A stretch of DNA of 64,000 nucleotides from Mycobacterium hubeiense (GCF_002838065.1 NZ_PIZU01000009.1:1-64000), one strand, 5' to 3'; positions 8,344 through 17,829 are shown, counted from the first letter of the stretch. The notes: generated by a model not told the origin, from the letters alone. Numbers and translations are program-made.

Positions 8344-10116
8344 ATGAAGATCGAAGACTACCTCGATTCCTCGGGGCACATTGCGATACCCGCCGGTGTC
8401 ACGCTGACGTCCTATCTCGACCAGAACGTCGCCGCGCTCGGTGAAACCCCGTCGTATCGCTATCTCGATTACGAGCACGACCGTCGGGTGATCGAACTGA
8501 CGTGGAGTCAGCTCGGGGCGCGGTTGCGCGCGGTGGGCGCCCGCCTGCAACAGGTGACTCGCCCCGGTGACCGCGTCGCCATCCTCACCCCGCAGGGTGT
8601 CGATTACGTGGTGGGATTCTTTGCCACCATCCAGGCGGGCAATATCGCCGTGCCGTTGTTCGCCCCGGAGCTGCCCGGCCACACCGAACGGCTCGACGCC
8701 GTCCTGCGCGACTCCCAGCCCACGGTGGTGCTCACCACGACCGCTGCCGCCGAGTCCGTCGGCGCGTTCCTGCGCAAGCTGCCGCGGTCCCGTCGCCCGC
8801 GGATGATCGCCGTCGACGCCGTGCCGGATTCGGTGGGTGCGACGTTCGTCCCGGCGCAGCTGGACACTGACGACGTCGCCTATCTGCAGTACACGTCCGG
8901 GTCGACGCGCACCCCGGCCGGTGTGGAGATCACCCACCGCTCCGCGTGCACCAACGTGCTGCAGATGATCCTGTCGGTCGGCCTGGACTGGAACATCCGC
9001 AGCGTCAGCTGGTTGCCGCTGTTCCACGACATGGGTCTGCTGATGATCATGTTCCCGGCGCTGTGCGGTGGGCACATCACCCTGATGTCGCCGGTGGCGT
9101 TCGTGCGCCGCCCGAACCGCTGGATCACCGAGCTGGGGGCCTCGGATCTGCCGACCTTCGCCGCGGCGCCGAACTTCGCGTTCGAGCTGGCCGCCCAGCG
9201 TGGCCTGCCCGCCGAGGGGCAGCCACTGGATCTGTCCAATGTGGCCGGGCTGATCAACGGCTCCGAGCCGGTCAGCATGGCGTCCATCGAGAAGTTCCAC
9301 GCCGCGTTCGCGCCGTACGGGCTGCGCGAGACCGCCGTCAAGCCGTCCTACGGGATGGCCGAGGCGACGCTGTTCGTCTCGACGATCGCGCCCGACGCCC
9401 GCCCGAGCGCGGTGTATCTGGACCGCGAGCAGCTGGGCGCCGGCCATGCGGTCGAGGTTGCTCCCGACGCGCCCAACGCGGTGGCGCAGGTCTCCTGCGG
9501 CCAGGTGGCGCGAAGCCAGTGGGCGGTCATCGTCGACCCGCAAACCGAAGCCGAGCTGCCCGACGGTCAGGTCGGCGAGATCTGGCTGCACGGCGACAAC
9601 GTCGGCCGCGGCTACTGGGGCCGCGAGCAGGAAACCGAGCTGGCATTCCGCAACAAGTTGCAGTCGCGCCTGGAGCGGGGCAGTCACGCCGAAGGGTCTC
9701 CGGTGGGCGGTACCTGGTTCCGCACCGGCGATCTGGGCGTCTACCTCGACGGGGAGCTCTACATCACCGGCCGGATCAAGGACATGGTCATCGTCGACGG
9801 CCGTAACCACTACCCGCAGGACCTGGAAGCCACGGTTGCGGAGGCGTCCCCCGCGGTGCGGTCGGGGTTTGTGGCGGCGTTCTCGGTGCCGTCGGATGCC
9901 GGTGAGAAGCTGGTTGTGGTCGCAGAGCGCGCGCCGGGTGCCGGCCGGACCGACCCCGAGCCGGTCAAGGAGGCGATCCGCGCGGCCATCTCCAGACGCC
10001 ATACGTTGCCGGTGCACGACATCAAACTCGTTGCGGCGGGCACGATTCCGCGTACCACCAGTGGCAAACTCGCCCGCCGGGCCTGCCGGGAGGAATACCT
10101 CGCGGGCAGGATCTAG
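8344..10116 (+). CDS. fatty acyl-AMP ligase (FAAL), FadD32-like
   Basis: About 590 residues from ATG 8344 (an upstream ATG at 8302 would add 14). It belongs to the ANL adenylate-forming superfamily. The P-loop-like motif is YLQYTSGSTRTPAGVEITH; SWLPLFHDMGLL and VAFVRRPNRWI follow, typical of mycobacterial FAALs such as FadD32 that activate long fatty acids as acyl-AMP for polyketide synthases rather than making acyl-CoA. The C-terminal hinge YITGRIKDMVIVDGRNHYPQD and the TTSGKLARR lysine motif are present. No polyketide synthase or acyl carrier protein is nearby; an enoyl-CoA hydratase follows after 21 bp. The acceptor is unknown. Confidence 0.87.
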   Translation: MKIEDYLDSSGHIAIPAGVTLTSYLDQNVAALGETPSYRYLDYEHDRRVIELTWSQLGARLRAVGARLQQVTRPGDRVAILTPQGVDYVVGFFATIQAGNIAVPLFAPELPGHTERLDAVLRDSQPTVVLTTTAAAESVGAFLRKLPRSRRPRMIAVDAVPDSVGATFVPAQLDTDDVAYLQYTSGSTRTPAGVEITHRSACTNVLQMILSVGLDWNIRSVSWLPLFHDMGLLMIMFPALCGGHITLMSPVAFVRRPNRWITELGASDLPTFAAAPNFAFELAAQRGLPAEGQPLDLSNVAGLINGSEPVSMASIEKFHAAFAPYGLRETAVKPSYGMAEATLFVSTIAPDARPSAVYLDREQLGAGHAVEVAPDAPNAVAQVSCGQVARSQWAVIVDPQTEAELPDGQVGEIWLHGDNVGRGYWGREQETELAFRNKLQSRLERGSHAEGSPVGGTWFRTGDLGVYLDGELYITGRIKDMVIVDGRNHYPQDLEATVAEASPAVRSGFVAAFSVPSDAGEKLVVVAERAPGAGRTDPEPVKEAIRAAISRRHTLPVHDIKLVAAGTIPRTTSGKLARRACREEYLAGRI

Positions 10117-10125
10117 CCCGGGCGA

Positions 10126-10131
10126 TAGAGT
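10126..10131 (+). promoter_or_regulatory. -10 element (TAGAGT), leaderless promoter of the enoyl-CoA hydratase gene
   Basis: A TANNNT hexamer ends exactly 6 nt before the GTG start at 10138, which places the expected transcription start on the first base of the start codon. Confidence 0.5.
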
Positions 10132-10137
10132 CCCGGT

Positions 10138-10917
10138 GTGACCCAATACCAGACCATAACGTTCGACCAGGCCGGACCCGTCGCGCGGATCGCGCTGAAC
10201 CGGCCGGATGCCGCAAATGGCATGAACGACACCATGACTCGCGAACTGGCCGACGCCGCCCGGCGCTGCGACACCGAGTCCACGAAGGTTGTGCTGCTGA
10301 CTGCCTCGGGGCGATTCTTCTGCGCCGGGGGTGATCTGAAGTCGTTCGCGGCGGCGCCGAGCCGCGGACGGTATATCAAGGGCGTGGCAGACGACCTCCA
10401 TCGTGCGATCTCGACGTTCGCCCGGATGGATGCCGTGCTGATCACGGCGGTCAACGGCGTCGCCGCCGGCGCGGGCTTCAGTCTCGCGGTGACGGGCGAT
10501 CTGGTGCTGGCCGCGGCGTCCGCGTCGTTCACGATGGCCTACACCAAGGCGGGATTGAGCCCGGACGGCAGCTCGTCGTACTACCTGCCGCGGCTCATCG
10601 GTATTCGCAAAACGCAGGACCTGATGCTGACCAACCGTATGTTGTCGGCGGACGAGGCGGCCCAGTGGGGTTTGGTGACGGAGGTGGTCGCCGATGATCA
10701 GCTCGCGCAGCGCGCCGAAGAACTTGTCGGCCAATTCGCTTCCGGGCCAAGGAAATCCAACGCAGCAGTGAAGCGGCTGTTGCTCACGTCGCTGCAGAGC
10801 GGTATCGAGGAGCAGATGGAGGCAGAAGGTCGCCTGATCGCCGAATGCGCCGAGTCGGCCGACGGTCACGAAGGCGTCGACGCGTTCATGGCCAAGCGGC
10901 CACCGAAGTTCGCCTAG
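10138..10917 (+). CDS. enoyl-CoA hydratase/isomerase family protein
   Basis: A 259-residue crotonase-fold protein with a GTG start. The first oxyanion-hole segment is [15 protein letters not shown] and the second is [19 protein letters not shown]. Where canonical hydratases have a catalytic glutamate, [17 protein letters not shown] carries an Asp/Gly pattern typical of the isomerase or unassigned subgroups, so the precise reaction is open. It follows the acyl-AMP ligase by 21 bp on the same strand but has its own candidate -10. It overlaps the convergent panB stop by 4 bp. Confidence 0.87.
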   Translation: MTQYQTITFDQAGPVARIALNRPDAANGMNDTMTRELADAARRCDTESTKVVLLTASGRFFCAGGDLKSFAAAPSRGRYIKGVADDLHRAISTFARMDAVLITAVNGVAAGAGFSLAVTGDLVLAAASASFTMAYTKAGLSPDGSSSYYLPRLIGIRKTQDLMLTNRMLSADEAAQWGLVTEVVADDQLAQRAEELVGQFASGPRKSNAAVKRLLLTSLQSGIEEQMEAEGRLIAECAESADGHEGVDAFMAKRPPKFA

Positions 10918-11762
10918 TACGAGTGCTCATCGGCGGGGAACACCCCGCTGGCGACCTCGTCGGCGTATTGCGTTGCGGCTCTGCGCAATTCGCCACCGAT
11001 GTCGGCGAATCGCTTGACGAACTTGGCCGTCTTACCGGTGGTGAGCCCGGCCATGTCCTGCCATACCAGCACCTGGGCGTCGCAGTTGGGGCCCGCGCCG
11101 ATGCCAACCGTCGGGATGGTCAGCTTGCCGGTGATCTGGGTAGCCAGCTCAGCCGGCACCATCTCCAGCACCACCGCGATCGCACCGGCTTCCTGCACCG
11201 CGATCGCGTCGTGGATGGTCTGCTCGGCGGCATCTCCGCGGCCCTGCACCCGGAAACCGCCCAGGCTGTTGACGCTTTGCGGGGTGAAGCCGATGTGGGC
11301 TACGACGGGAATGCCCGCCGCGCTAAGCGCGGCGATCTGGTCGGCGACGCGTTCGCCGCCTTCGAGTTTGACGGCCTGCGCGCCGGCTTCCTTCATGAAG
11401 CGGATCGCCGTCTCGAGCGCTTGGGCGGGGCCGGCTTCGTAGCTGCCGAACGGCAGGTCGGCCACCACCAGGGCGTGGGGCGCGCCCCGCACGACGGCGC
11501 GGACCAACGGGATCAGTTCGTCGACGGTCACCGGAACCGTGGTGTCGTAGCCGTAGACCACGTTGGCGGCCGAGTCACCCACCAGCAGCACCGGAATCTC
11601 GGCATCGTCGAATGCGCGGGCGGTGGAGTAGTCGTAGGCGGTGAGCATCGCCCACTTGTGTCCTTCGGCCTTCCACTTCTGCAGATGGGTGGTACGGACC
11701 TTGGTGCGGGGTTTCGTATCGTGCGCAGCGTTGGCAGCACCGTAAACAGTCTGCTCAGACAT
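10914..11762 (-). CDS. panB: 3-methyl-2-oxobutanoate hydroxymethyltransferase
   Basis: A 282-residue ketopantoate hydroxymethyltransferase, the first step of pantothenate (CoA) synthesis, transferring a hydroxymethyl group from 5,10-methylene-THF to 2-oxoisovalerate. Family landmarks: [32 protein letters not shown] with the Mg-binding Asp, [31 protein letters not shown], the catalytic Glu region [11 protein letters not shown], and [17 protein letters not shown]. Length is normal for the mycobacterial enzyme (Rv2225). It is transcribed divergently from the acyltransferase gene across a 157-bp gap. A GAGGGACAACG ribosome site precedes the ATG. Confidence 0.96.
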   Translation of the reverse strand: MSEQTVYGAANAAHDTKPRTKVRTTHLQKWKAEGHKWAMLTAYDYSTARAFDDAEIPVLLVGDSAANVVYGYDTTVPVTVDELIPLVRAVVRGAPHALVVADLPFGSYEAGPAQALETAIRFMKEAGAQAVKLEGGERVADQIAALSAAGIPVVAHIGFTPQSVNSLGGFRVQGRGDAAEQTIHDAIAVQEAGAIAVVLEMVPAELATQITGKLTIPTVGIGAGPNCDAQVLVWQDMAGLTTGKTAKFVKRFADIGGELRRAATQYADEVASGVFPADEHSY

Positions 11763-11907
11763 CGTTGTCCCTCAAATGAGTGGTCGGGTCGATCCTCGTG
11801 GCCTATCCAGGTCCCCGGGTTCGTCTGACCCACCCAGTCTGCCACCCCGCAAGAAGATGTGGAAAGCCGCGTTGAGTGGATTTCCTCACACTTTGCGCCG
11901 GCCGTCC

Positions 11908-11913
11908 TACGAT
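11908..11913 (+). promoter_or_regulatory. -10 element (TACGAT), leaderless promoter of the acyltransferase gene
   Basis: The TANNNT hexamer ends 6 nt before ATG 11920. No Shine-Dalgarno sequence precedes this ATG, which fits a leaderless transcript. Confidence 0.5.
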
Positions 11914-11919
11914 CGCGAC

Positions 11920-13311
11920 ATGCAACGGCTCAGCGGACTCGACGCCAGTTTCCTCTACCTCGAAACCGCAGCGCAGCCATTGCATGTGTGCTCAATCCTC
12001 GAAATCGACACCTCAACCATGCCCGGCGGTTACACATTCGACCGGCTGCGTGACGAATTGGGCTTGCGGATCAAGGCCATGCCTCAGTTTCGCGAAAAGC
12101 TGGCCGACAGCAGGTTCAATCTCGATCACCCAGTCTGGGTGGACGACAAAGACTTTGACGTCGACCGCCATGTGCATCGCATCGGCCTGCCCGCACCGGG
12201 CGGTCGTCGCGAGCTGGCCGAAATCTGCGGGCACATCGCGTCTTTGCCGCTGGACCGCAGCCGTCCGCTGTGGGAGAAGTGGGTCATCGAGAACATCGCA
12301 GGCACCGACGCCCATCAGGGTGGTCGACTGGCGGTGTTCACCAAGGTGCACCACGCGGGGGTGGACGGCGTTACCGGCGCCAGCATGATGTCGCAGCTGT
12401 GCAGCACCGAACCCGACGCGCCGCCACCGGATCCCGTCGACGGGGTCGGCGACGCCAGCTCATTGGAGATTGCGCTGAACGGCGCAGTGCAGTTCGCCAC
12501 CCGGCCGCTGAAGCTGGCCAACATGCTGCCGGCGACCGTGTCGACGGTCGTCGACACCGTCAGACGCGCCCGCAGCGGACTGACCATGGCGGCACCGTTC
12601 GCGGCCCCCAAGACCGCGTTCAACGCCAACATCACCGGCCATCGCAACATCGCGTTCGCCGAGCTCGATCTGGAGGATGTCAAAGCGGTCAAGAACCACT
12701 TCGGGGTCAAGGTCAACGACGTGGTGATGGCACTGGTGTCGGGCGTGCTGCGCAAGTTCCTCGAGGACCGCGGCGAACTGCCCGAGGAGTCACTGGTGGG
12801 CATGGTGCCGGTGTCGGTGCACGAAAAATCGGATCGCCCGGGACGCAACCAGGTGTCGGGCATGTTCTCCAGCCTGCGCACCGACATCGCCGATCCGGCT
12901 GAACGTCTCAAGGCCATCGCCGAAGCCAATTCGGTTGCAAAGCAACACAGTTCGGCGATCGGCGCGACACTGCTGCAGGACTGGACCCAGTTCGCCGCGC
13001 CCGCGGTGTTCGGTGTCGCGATGCGGCTGTATGCCCGCAGCCGGCTGACCGAGGCCAAACCGGTGCACAACCTGGTCATCTCGAATGTGCCCGGCCCGCA
13101 GGTGCCGCTGTACTACCTGGGCTGCGAGGTCAAGGCGATGTACCCGCTGGGGCCGATCTTCCACGGCTCGGGGCTCAACATCACGGTGATGTCGCTGAAC
13201 GGCAAGCTCGACGTCGGCATCGTGTCGTGCCCGGAACTGCTGCCCGATCTGTGGGATCTGGCCGACGACTTCGAACCCGCGCTCGACGAGCTGCTCGACG
13301 CCACGAAATAG
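11920..13311 (+). CDS. wax ester synthase/diacylglycerol acyltransferase (WS/DGAT)
   Basis: A 463-residue protein of the WS/DGAT (tgs) family. The catalytic motif HHxxxDG is HHAGVDG at residues 144-150. The N-terminus MQRLSGLDASFLYLET is characteristic, as are PLWEKWVIE, NDVVMALVSGVLR, and the C-terminal NLVISNVPGPQVPLYYLG. The enzyme esterifies long-chain acyl-CoA to diacylglycerol or alcohols, giving storage lipid. The ATG at 11920 is chosen because the family starts at this motif and a -10 lies just upstream; the longer frame to 11776 is not family-like. It is divergent from panB and upstream of the hydrolase pair. Confidence 0.92.
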   Translation: MQRLSGLDASFLYLETAAQPLHVCSILEIDTSTMPGGYTFDRLRDELGLRIKAMPQFREKLADSRFNLDHPVWVDDKDFDVDRHVHRIGLPAPGGRRELAEICGHIASLPLDRSRPLWEKWVIENIAGTDAHQGGRLAVFTKVHHAGVDGVTGASMMSQLCSTEPDAPPPDPVDGVGDASSLEIALNGAVQFATRPLKLANMLPATVSTVVDTVRRARSGLTMAAPFAAPKTAFNANITGHRNIAFAELDLEDVKAVKNHFGVKVNDVVMALVSGVLRKFLEDRGELPEESLVGMVPVSVHEKSDRPGRNQVSGMFSSLRTDIADPAERLKAIAEANSVAKQHSSAIGATLLQDWTQFAAPAVFGVAMRLYARSRLTEAKPVHNLVISNVPGPQVPLYYLGCEVKAMYPLGPIFHGSGLNITVMSLNGKLDVGIVSCPELLPDLWDLADDFEPALDELLDATK

Positions 13312-13355
13312 GCCTTCACCAGGCTGGGCGCAAGTTCATGGCAGCATGTGGTGCC

Positions 13356-14870
13356 ATGAACCTCAAGATCGGGGTGTTCGCGTCGCTGTCGGCCGTCCTG
13401 CTCGTCGCGGGCTGCAGCAAAATGGTCGACGGCCGCGCCGTCGTCGCCGTGCCCCGGCCGGGCACGCCCATCAACTGGTCGGAATGCAAGACCGCCGAAC
13501 CATCCGACCAGTCCCGCATCCCGGCCGGCGCCGAGTGCGGGATGCTGTCGGTGCCCGTGGACTACGAGAAGCCCGACGGGGACGTCGCGCAGCTGGCGAT
13601 GATTCGCTTCAAGGCCACCGGCGACAAGATCGGCTCGCTGGTGCTCAACCCGGGCGGGCCGGGAGAGTCCGGCGTCGAGGCGGCGGCCAACATGTTGGCG
13701 ACGCTGCCGGCCCCCGTCCGTGAGCGGTTCGACGTGGTCGGGTTCGACCCCCGCGGGGTGGCGTCGTCGACGCCGGCGGTGTGGTGCAACTCCGACGCCG
13801 ACAACGACCGGCTGCGCGCCGACCCGCAGGTCGACTATTCACCCGAGGGTGTCGCCCACATCGAGAGCGAGACCAAGGCGTTCGTTCAGCGATGCGTGGA
13901 CAAGATGGGCAAGGAGTTCCTGGCCAACGTCGGAACCGCCAATGTGGTCCGCGATCTCGACGCGATCCGCGCGGCGCTCGGCGACGAGAAGCTGACCTAC
14001 CTGGGCTACTCGTACGGCACCCGCATCGGCTCCAACTACGCCGAGGAATATCCGGACAAGGTGCGCGCGATGATCCTCGACGGCGCGGTCGATCCCAACG
14101 CCGACCCGATCGAGGCCGACATCCGCCAGGCCGCGGCGTTCCAGCAGGCGTTCGACGACTACGCTGCCGACTGCGCCAAGGACCCGGAATGCCCGCTGGG
14201 CACGGACCCGGCCAAGGCCGTCGACGTCTACCACAGCATGGTGAACCCGTTGGTGGAGGAGCCCGCGGAAACCAAGGATCCGCGCGGGCTGAGCTACAGC
14301 GACGCGATAATCGGCACCATCCTGCCGCTGTATTCGCCGAACCTGTGGCGGCATCTGACGCAGGGTCTGACCGAGCTCAAGAATGGTCGCGGCGACACCA
14401 TGCTGGCGCTGGCCGACCTGTACATGGGCCGCGACGCGCAGGGCCACTACAACAACTCCACCGACGTGCGGGTGGCGGTGAACTGCGTCGACCAGCCCGC
14501 GGTGACCGACCGGGAGAAGATCGTCGAGCAGGACCGCCGGATGCGCGAGGTCGCCCCGTTCATGAGCTACGGCGAGTTCACCGGGCACGCCCCGCTGGGC
14601 ACCTGCGCGTTCTGGCCCGTGCCGCCGAGCAGCACGCCGCACGAGATCTCGGTGAGTGGGCTGCCGCCGATCCTGGTGATCTCGACGACGAACGACCCCG
14701 CGACGCCGTATCAGGCCGGTGTGGACCTGGCGCGCCAGCTGGGCGGCACGCTGCTCACGTTCGAGGGCACCCAGCACACGGTGGCCTTCCAGGGCAACGC
14801 GTGCGTCGACGACATCGCGGCGAAATACCTCATCGACGTGGTGGTGCCGCCGCCCGACAGCCGCTGCTGA
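13356..14870 (+). CDS. caeA: exported lipoprotein serine hydrolase, Hip1/CaeA-type
   Basis: About 504 residues. A signal peptide with lipobox VAGC (Cys20) marks it as a lipoprotein. The alpha/beta-hydrolase fold has an oxyanion region LVLNPGGPGESG and the nucleophile elbow GYSYGT with Ser219; the Asp and His come late (DPATPYQAG and EGTQHTVAF). It closely resembles M. tuberculosis Hip1/CaeA (Rv2224c), a cell-envelope protease that cleaves GroEL2 and modulates host responses, in which the serine is Ser228. An alternative ATG at 13338 adds six residues. It is followed by a paralogue 69 bp downstream on the same strand. Confidence 0.93.
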   Translation: MNLKIGVFASLSAVLLVAGCSKMVDGRAVVAVPRPGTPINWSECKTAEPSDQSRIPAGAECGMLSVPVDYEKPDGDVAQLAMIRFKATGDKIGSLVLNPGGPGESGVEAAANMLATLPAPVRERFDVVGFDPRGVASSTPAVWCNSDADNDRLRADPQVDYSPEGVAHIESETKAFVQRCVDKMGKEFLANVGTANVVRDLDAIRAALGDEKLTYLGYSYGTRIGSNYAEEYPDKVRAMILDGAVDPNADPIEADIRQAAAFQQAFDDYAADCAKDPECPLGTDPAKAVDVYHSMVNPLVEEPAETKDPRGLSYSDAIIGTILPLYSPNLWRHLTQGLTELKNGRGDTMLALADLYMGRDAQGHYNNSTDVRVAVNCVDQPAVTDREKIVEQDRRMREVAPFMSYGEFTGHAPLGTCAFWPVPPSSTPHEISVSGLPPILVISTTNDPATPYQAGVDLARQLGGTLLTFEGTQHTVAFQGNACVDDIAAKYLIDVVVPPPDSRC

Positions 14871-14933
14871 GCCTGCCTGATCACAGCCTGGTCACCGTTG
14901 TATTCCAGCCGCTGACCCGGCGCGGGTGGCCAT

Positions 14934-14947
14934 GCGAACATGTTCGC
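14934..14947. promoter_or_regulatory. 14-bp perfect palindrome overlapping the start of the second hydrolase gene
   Basis: GCGAACATGTTCGC is its own reverse complement and covers the ATG at 14940. It could be an operator, or could occlude the first start codon so that ATG 14949 is used. It lacks the 4-bp centre of the mycobacterial LexA box. Confidence 0.35.
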
Positions 14948-16436
14948 CATGTGGCGGGCGGCGGTGGTGATGATGCTCGCCCTCCTACCGATCTTGGCCT
15001 GCCCGACGGCGTCGGCTGCGCCGGAGGTTGCGCCGCTGGCGTGGGGGAGTTGCGCCCGCTGGATCCCTGACACCCGCGGTATCCCGACCGCGCAGTGTGC
15101 GACGGTGCCGGTGCCCGTTGATTACGCGAATCCCCAAGGCGCACAAGCACAATTGGCGGTGATCCGGATTCCCGCCAGCGGCCCGAAGATCGGTGTCCTG
15201 GTGGTCAACCCGGGCGGACCGGGCGCGTCGGCAGTCGACACCGTTGCCACCATGGGGGCCGCGCTGGGCGGCACCGAGATCGGGCGCCGGTTCGACCTGA
15301 TCGGCATCGACCCGCGCGGCGTCGGGCACTCCACACCGGAACTGCGTTGCCGCACCGACGCCGAGTTCGACGCCTGGCGCCGTGAGCCGTTCGCCGACTA
15401 CAGCCCCGCCGGCGTCGCGCACATCGAGAGCATCTACCGGCAGTTCGCGCAGCGCTGCGTCGAGCGGATGGGCGCCGAGTTCCTGGCCAACGTCGGTACC
15501 GCTTCGGCGGCACGCGATTACGACGTCGTGCGTGAGGCGCTCGGTGAGAGCCAGATCAACTATCTCGGCTTCTCGTACGGCACCGAATTGGGGGCGCGCT
15601 ACGCCGAACGCTTTCCCGACCGGGTACGCGCCATGGTGCTCGACGGCGCCGTCGACCCCAGCCTGGACCCGATCGAAGAGATCGTGCGCCAAATGGCCGG
15701 ATTCCAAAAGGCGTTCAACATCTACGCCGCCGACTGCGCCGAATCGGCCGGCTGTCCGCTGGGCACCGACCCGGCACAGTTCGTCAACCGCTTCCACCAA
15801 CTCGTCGACCCGCTGGTGCACCGGCCCGCCTACACCTCCGACCCGCGCGGGCTCAGTTACCAGGATGCGATGACGGGCACCGGCAACGCGCTGTACACCC
15901 AGCGCTACTGGACGTATCTGACCAGTGGGCTGCTCGGGCTGGCACGCGGTACCGACGCCGGTGACCTGCTGCTGCTGGCCGACGACTACCAGCGCCGCGA
16001 CTCCAACGGCCACTACGAGAACCGGCAGGACGCGTTCACGGCGATCCGCTGCGTCGACGCGCACTACCCGACCGACCCGGCGGTGTGGGCCGAGGCCGAC
16101 CGGCGGATCCGCGAAGTCGCACCGTTCCTCAGCTACGGCAGCTTCACCGGTTTCGCGCCCCGCGACGTCTGCGCGATGTGGCCGGTGCCGCCGACCTCCG
16201 CACCGCATCCGGCGGTCAACCCCGGGCCCGGCAAGGTCGTGGTGGTGTCGACCACGGGTGATCCGGCCACGCCGTATCAGGCCGGCGTCGACCTGGCCCG
16301 GCAGATGGGCGCGCCGCTCATCACATTCGAGGGCACCCAGCACACCGTGGTGTTCAATGGCGACGCGTGCGTCGACACCGCCGTCGTCGCGTATCTGACG
16401 GATCTGAGGTTGCCGCCGAGCAACCTTCGGTGCTAG
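14940..16436 (+). CDS. exported alpha/beta-hydrolase, Hip1/CaeA paralogue
   Basis: A 498-residue paralogue of the preceding protein, matching the position of Rv2223c. The signal peptide is hydrophobic and ends near ILACPTASA; the Cys could be a weak lipobox, otherwise signal peptidase I would cut after SA. The fold repeats the neighbour's landmarks: VVNPGGPGASAVDTV, nucleophile GFSYGT (Ser about 212), DPATPYQAGVDLARQ and EGTQHTVVF. A second ATG at 14949 gives a cleaner signal peptide and may be the true start. Tandem duplication is evident from near-identical block order. Substrate unknown; a secreted peptidase role is inferred. Confidence 0.9.
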   Translation: MFAMWRAAVVMMLALLPILACPTASAAPEVAPLAWGSCARWIPDTRGIPTAQCATVPVPVDYANPQGAQAQLAVIRIPASGPKIGVLVVNPGGPGASAVDTVATMGAALGGTEIGRRFDLIGIDPRGVGHSTPELRCRTDAEFDAWRREPFADYSPAGVAHIESIYRQFAQRCVERMGAEFLANVGTASAARDYDVVREALGESQINYLGFSYGTELGARYAERFPDRVRAMVLDGAVDPSLDPIEEIVRQMAGFQKAFNIYAADCAESAGCPLGTDPAQFVNRFHQLVDPLVHRPAYTSDPRGLSYQDAMTGTGNALYTQRYWTYLTSGLLGLARGTDAGDLLLLADDYQRRDSNGHYENRQDAFTAIRCVDAHYPTDPAVWAEADRRIREVAPFLSYGSFTGFAPRDVCAMWPVPPTSAPHPAVNPGPGKVVVVSTTGDPATPYQAGVDLARQMGAPLITFEGTQHTVVFNGDACVDTAVVAYLTDLRLPPSNLRC

Positions 16437-16476
16437 GTCCTATCAGCGCCGTAACACAGATTTAACAGCCGCTGCC

Positions 16477-16482
16477 TACGCT
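16477..16482 (+). promoter_or_regulatory. -10 element (TACGCT), leaderless promoter of glnA2
   Basis: The TANNNT hexamer ends 6 nt before the glnA2 ATG at 16489, and no ribosome-binding site is visible. Confidence 0.5.
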
Positions 16483-16488
16483 GCGGTC

Positions 16489-17829
16489 ATGGACCGCCAG
16501 AAGGAATTCGTGCTGCGCACGCTGGAGGAACGCGATATCCGCTTCGTCCGGTTGTGGTTCACCGACGTGCTCGGATACCTCAAGTCGGTGGCGATCGCAC
16601 CGGCCGAGCTGGAGGGTGCCTTCGAAGAGGGCATCGGCTTCGACGGTTCGGCGATCGAGGGCTTCGCCCGGGTGTCGGAGGCCGACATGGTGGCCCGCCC
16701 CGATCCGTCCACGTTCCAGGTGCTGCCCTGGACCTCCAGCTCGGGTAAGCACCACTCGGCCCGCATGTTCTGCGACATCACCATGCCCGACGGGTCGCCG
16801 TCGTGGGCCGACTCCCGGCATGTGCTGCGCCGGCAACTGGCCAAGGCCAGCGACCTCGGCTTCTCCTGCTACGTGCATCCCGAGATCGAGTTCTTCCTGC
16901 TGAAGCCCGGTCCGGACGACGGCACGCCGCCGATCCCGGCCGACAACGGCGGCTATTTCGACCAGGCTGTGCACGACGCGGCGCCCAACTTCCGCCGCCA
17001 CGCCATCGACGCGCTGGAGCAGATGGGCATCTCGGTGGAGTTCAGCCACCACGAGGGCGCGCCCGGTCAGCAGGAAATCGACCTTCGCTACGCCGACGCA
17101 CTGTCGATGGCCGACAACGTGATGACGTTCCGCTACGTCGTCAAGGAGGTCGCGCTGGGCGACGGCGTGCGGGCGTCGTTCATGCCCAAGCCGTTCGCCG
17201 AGTATCCGGGCTCGGCGATGCACACTCACATGAGCCTGTTCGAGGGCGAGAACAACGCCTTCCATGACCCCAACGACGCGCTGCAGCTGTCCGACGTCGG
17301 CAAGTCGTTCATCGCAGGCATTCTGGAGCACGCCTCCGAGATCAGCGCGGTGACCAATCAGTGGGTGAACTCCTACAAGCGGCTGGTGCACGGTGGCGAG
17401 GCGCCGACGGCCGCGTCCTGGGGTGCGGCCAACCGCTCCGCGCTGGTGCGAGTGCCGATGTACACCCCGCGCAAGGCGTCGTCGCGACGCGTCGAGGTGC
17501 GCAGCCCCGACTCGGCGTGCAACCCGTACCTGACGTTCGCGGTGCTGCTGGCCGCGGGTCTGCGCGGTGTGGAGAAGGGCTACATGCTCGGGCCGCAGGC
17601 CGAGGACAACGTCTGGAGCCTCACACCCGAGGAGCGCCGCGCGATGGGCTACCGCGAGCTGCCGTCGTCTCTCGGCGTCGCGCTGGAGTCGATGGAGAGC
17701 TCCGAGCTGGTTGCGGAAGCGTTGGGGGAGCACGTATTCGACTTCTTCCTGCGCAACAAGCGCGCCGAATGGGAGAACTACCGCAGCCACGTCACCCCGT
17801 ACGAGCTGAAGACCTACCTGTCGCTGTAA
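16489..17829 (+). CDS. glnA2: glutamine synthetase family protein, GlnA2
   Basis: A 446-residue glutamine synthetase, matching Rv2222c. The fold is complete: GIGFDGSAIEGFARV, the metal-binding HPEIEFFL, EFSHHEGAPGQQEIDLRYADA, AEYPGSAMHTHMSL, and the ADP/Glu site RVEVRSPDSACNPYL. At the position where GlnA1 carries the adenylylated tyrosine, this protein reads NVWSLTPEE, so regulation by GlnE is not expected. In mycobacteria GlnA2 is non-essential with weak GS activity; a role in glutamate or polyamine-type substrates is possible but not shown by the sequence. It lies directly upstream of glnE. Confidence 0.95.
   Translation: MDRQKEFVLRTLEERDIRFVRLWFTDVLGYLKSVAIAPAELEGAFEEGIGFDGSAIEGFARVSEADMVARPDPSTFQVLPWTSSSGKHHSARMFCDITMPDGSPSWADSRHVLRRQLAKASDLGFSCYVHPEIEFFLLKPGPDDGTPPIPADNGGYFDQAVHDAAPNFRRHAIDALEQMGISVEFSHHEGAPGQQEIDLRYADALSMADNVMTFRYVVKEVALGDGVRASFMPKPFAEYPGSAMHTHMSLFEGENNAFHDPNDALQLSDVGKSFIAGILEHASEISAVTNQWVNSYKRLVHGGEAPTAASWGAANRSALVRVPMYTPRKASSRRVEVRSPDSACNPYLTFAVLLAAGLRGVEKGYMLGPQAEDNVWSLTPEERRAMGYRELPSSLGVALESMESSELVAEALGEHVFDFFLRNKRAEWENYRSHVTPYELKTYLSL

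Noticed and set aside
8278..10869. 863-codon open frame on the minus strand
   Set aside because: It is antisense to the acyl-AMP ligase and hydratase genes, whose family motifs are complete. Arg/Gly/Gln-rich composition is typical of a shadow frame in GC-rich DNA.
14985..16343. 452-codon open frame on the minus strand
   Set aside because: Antisense shadow of the second Hip1-like hydrolase, with no ribosome site or family motif.
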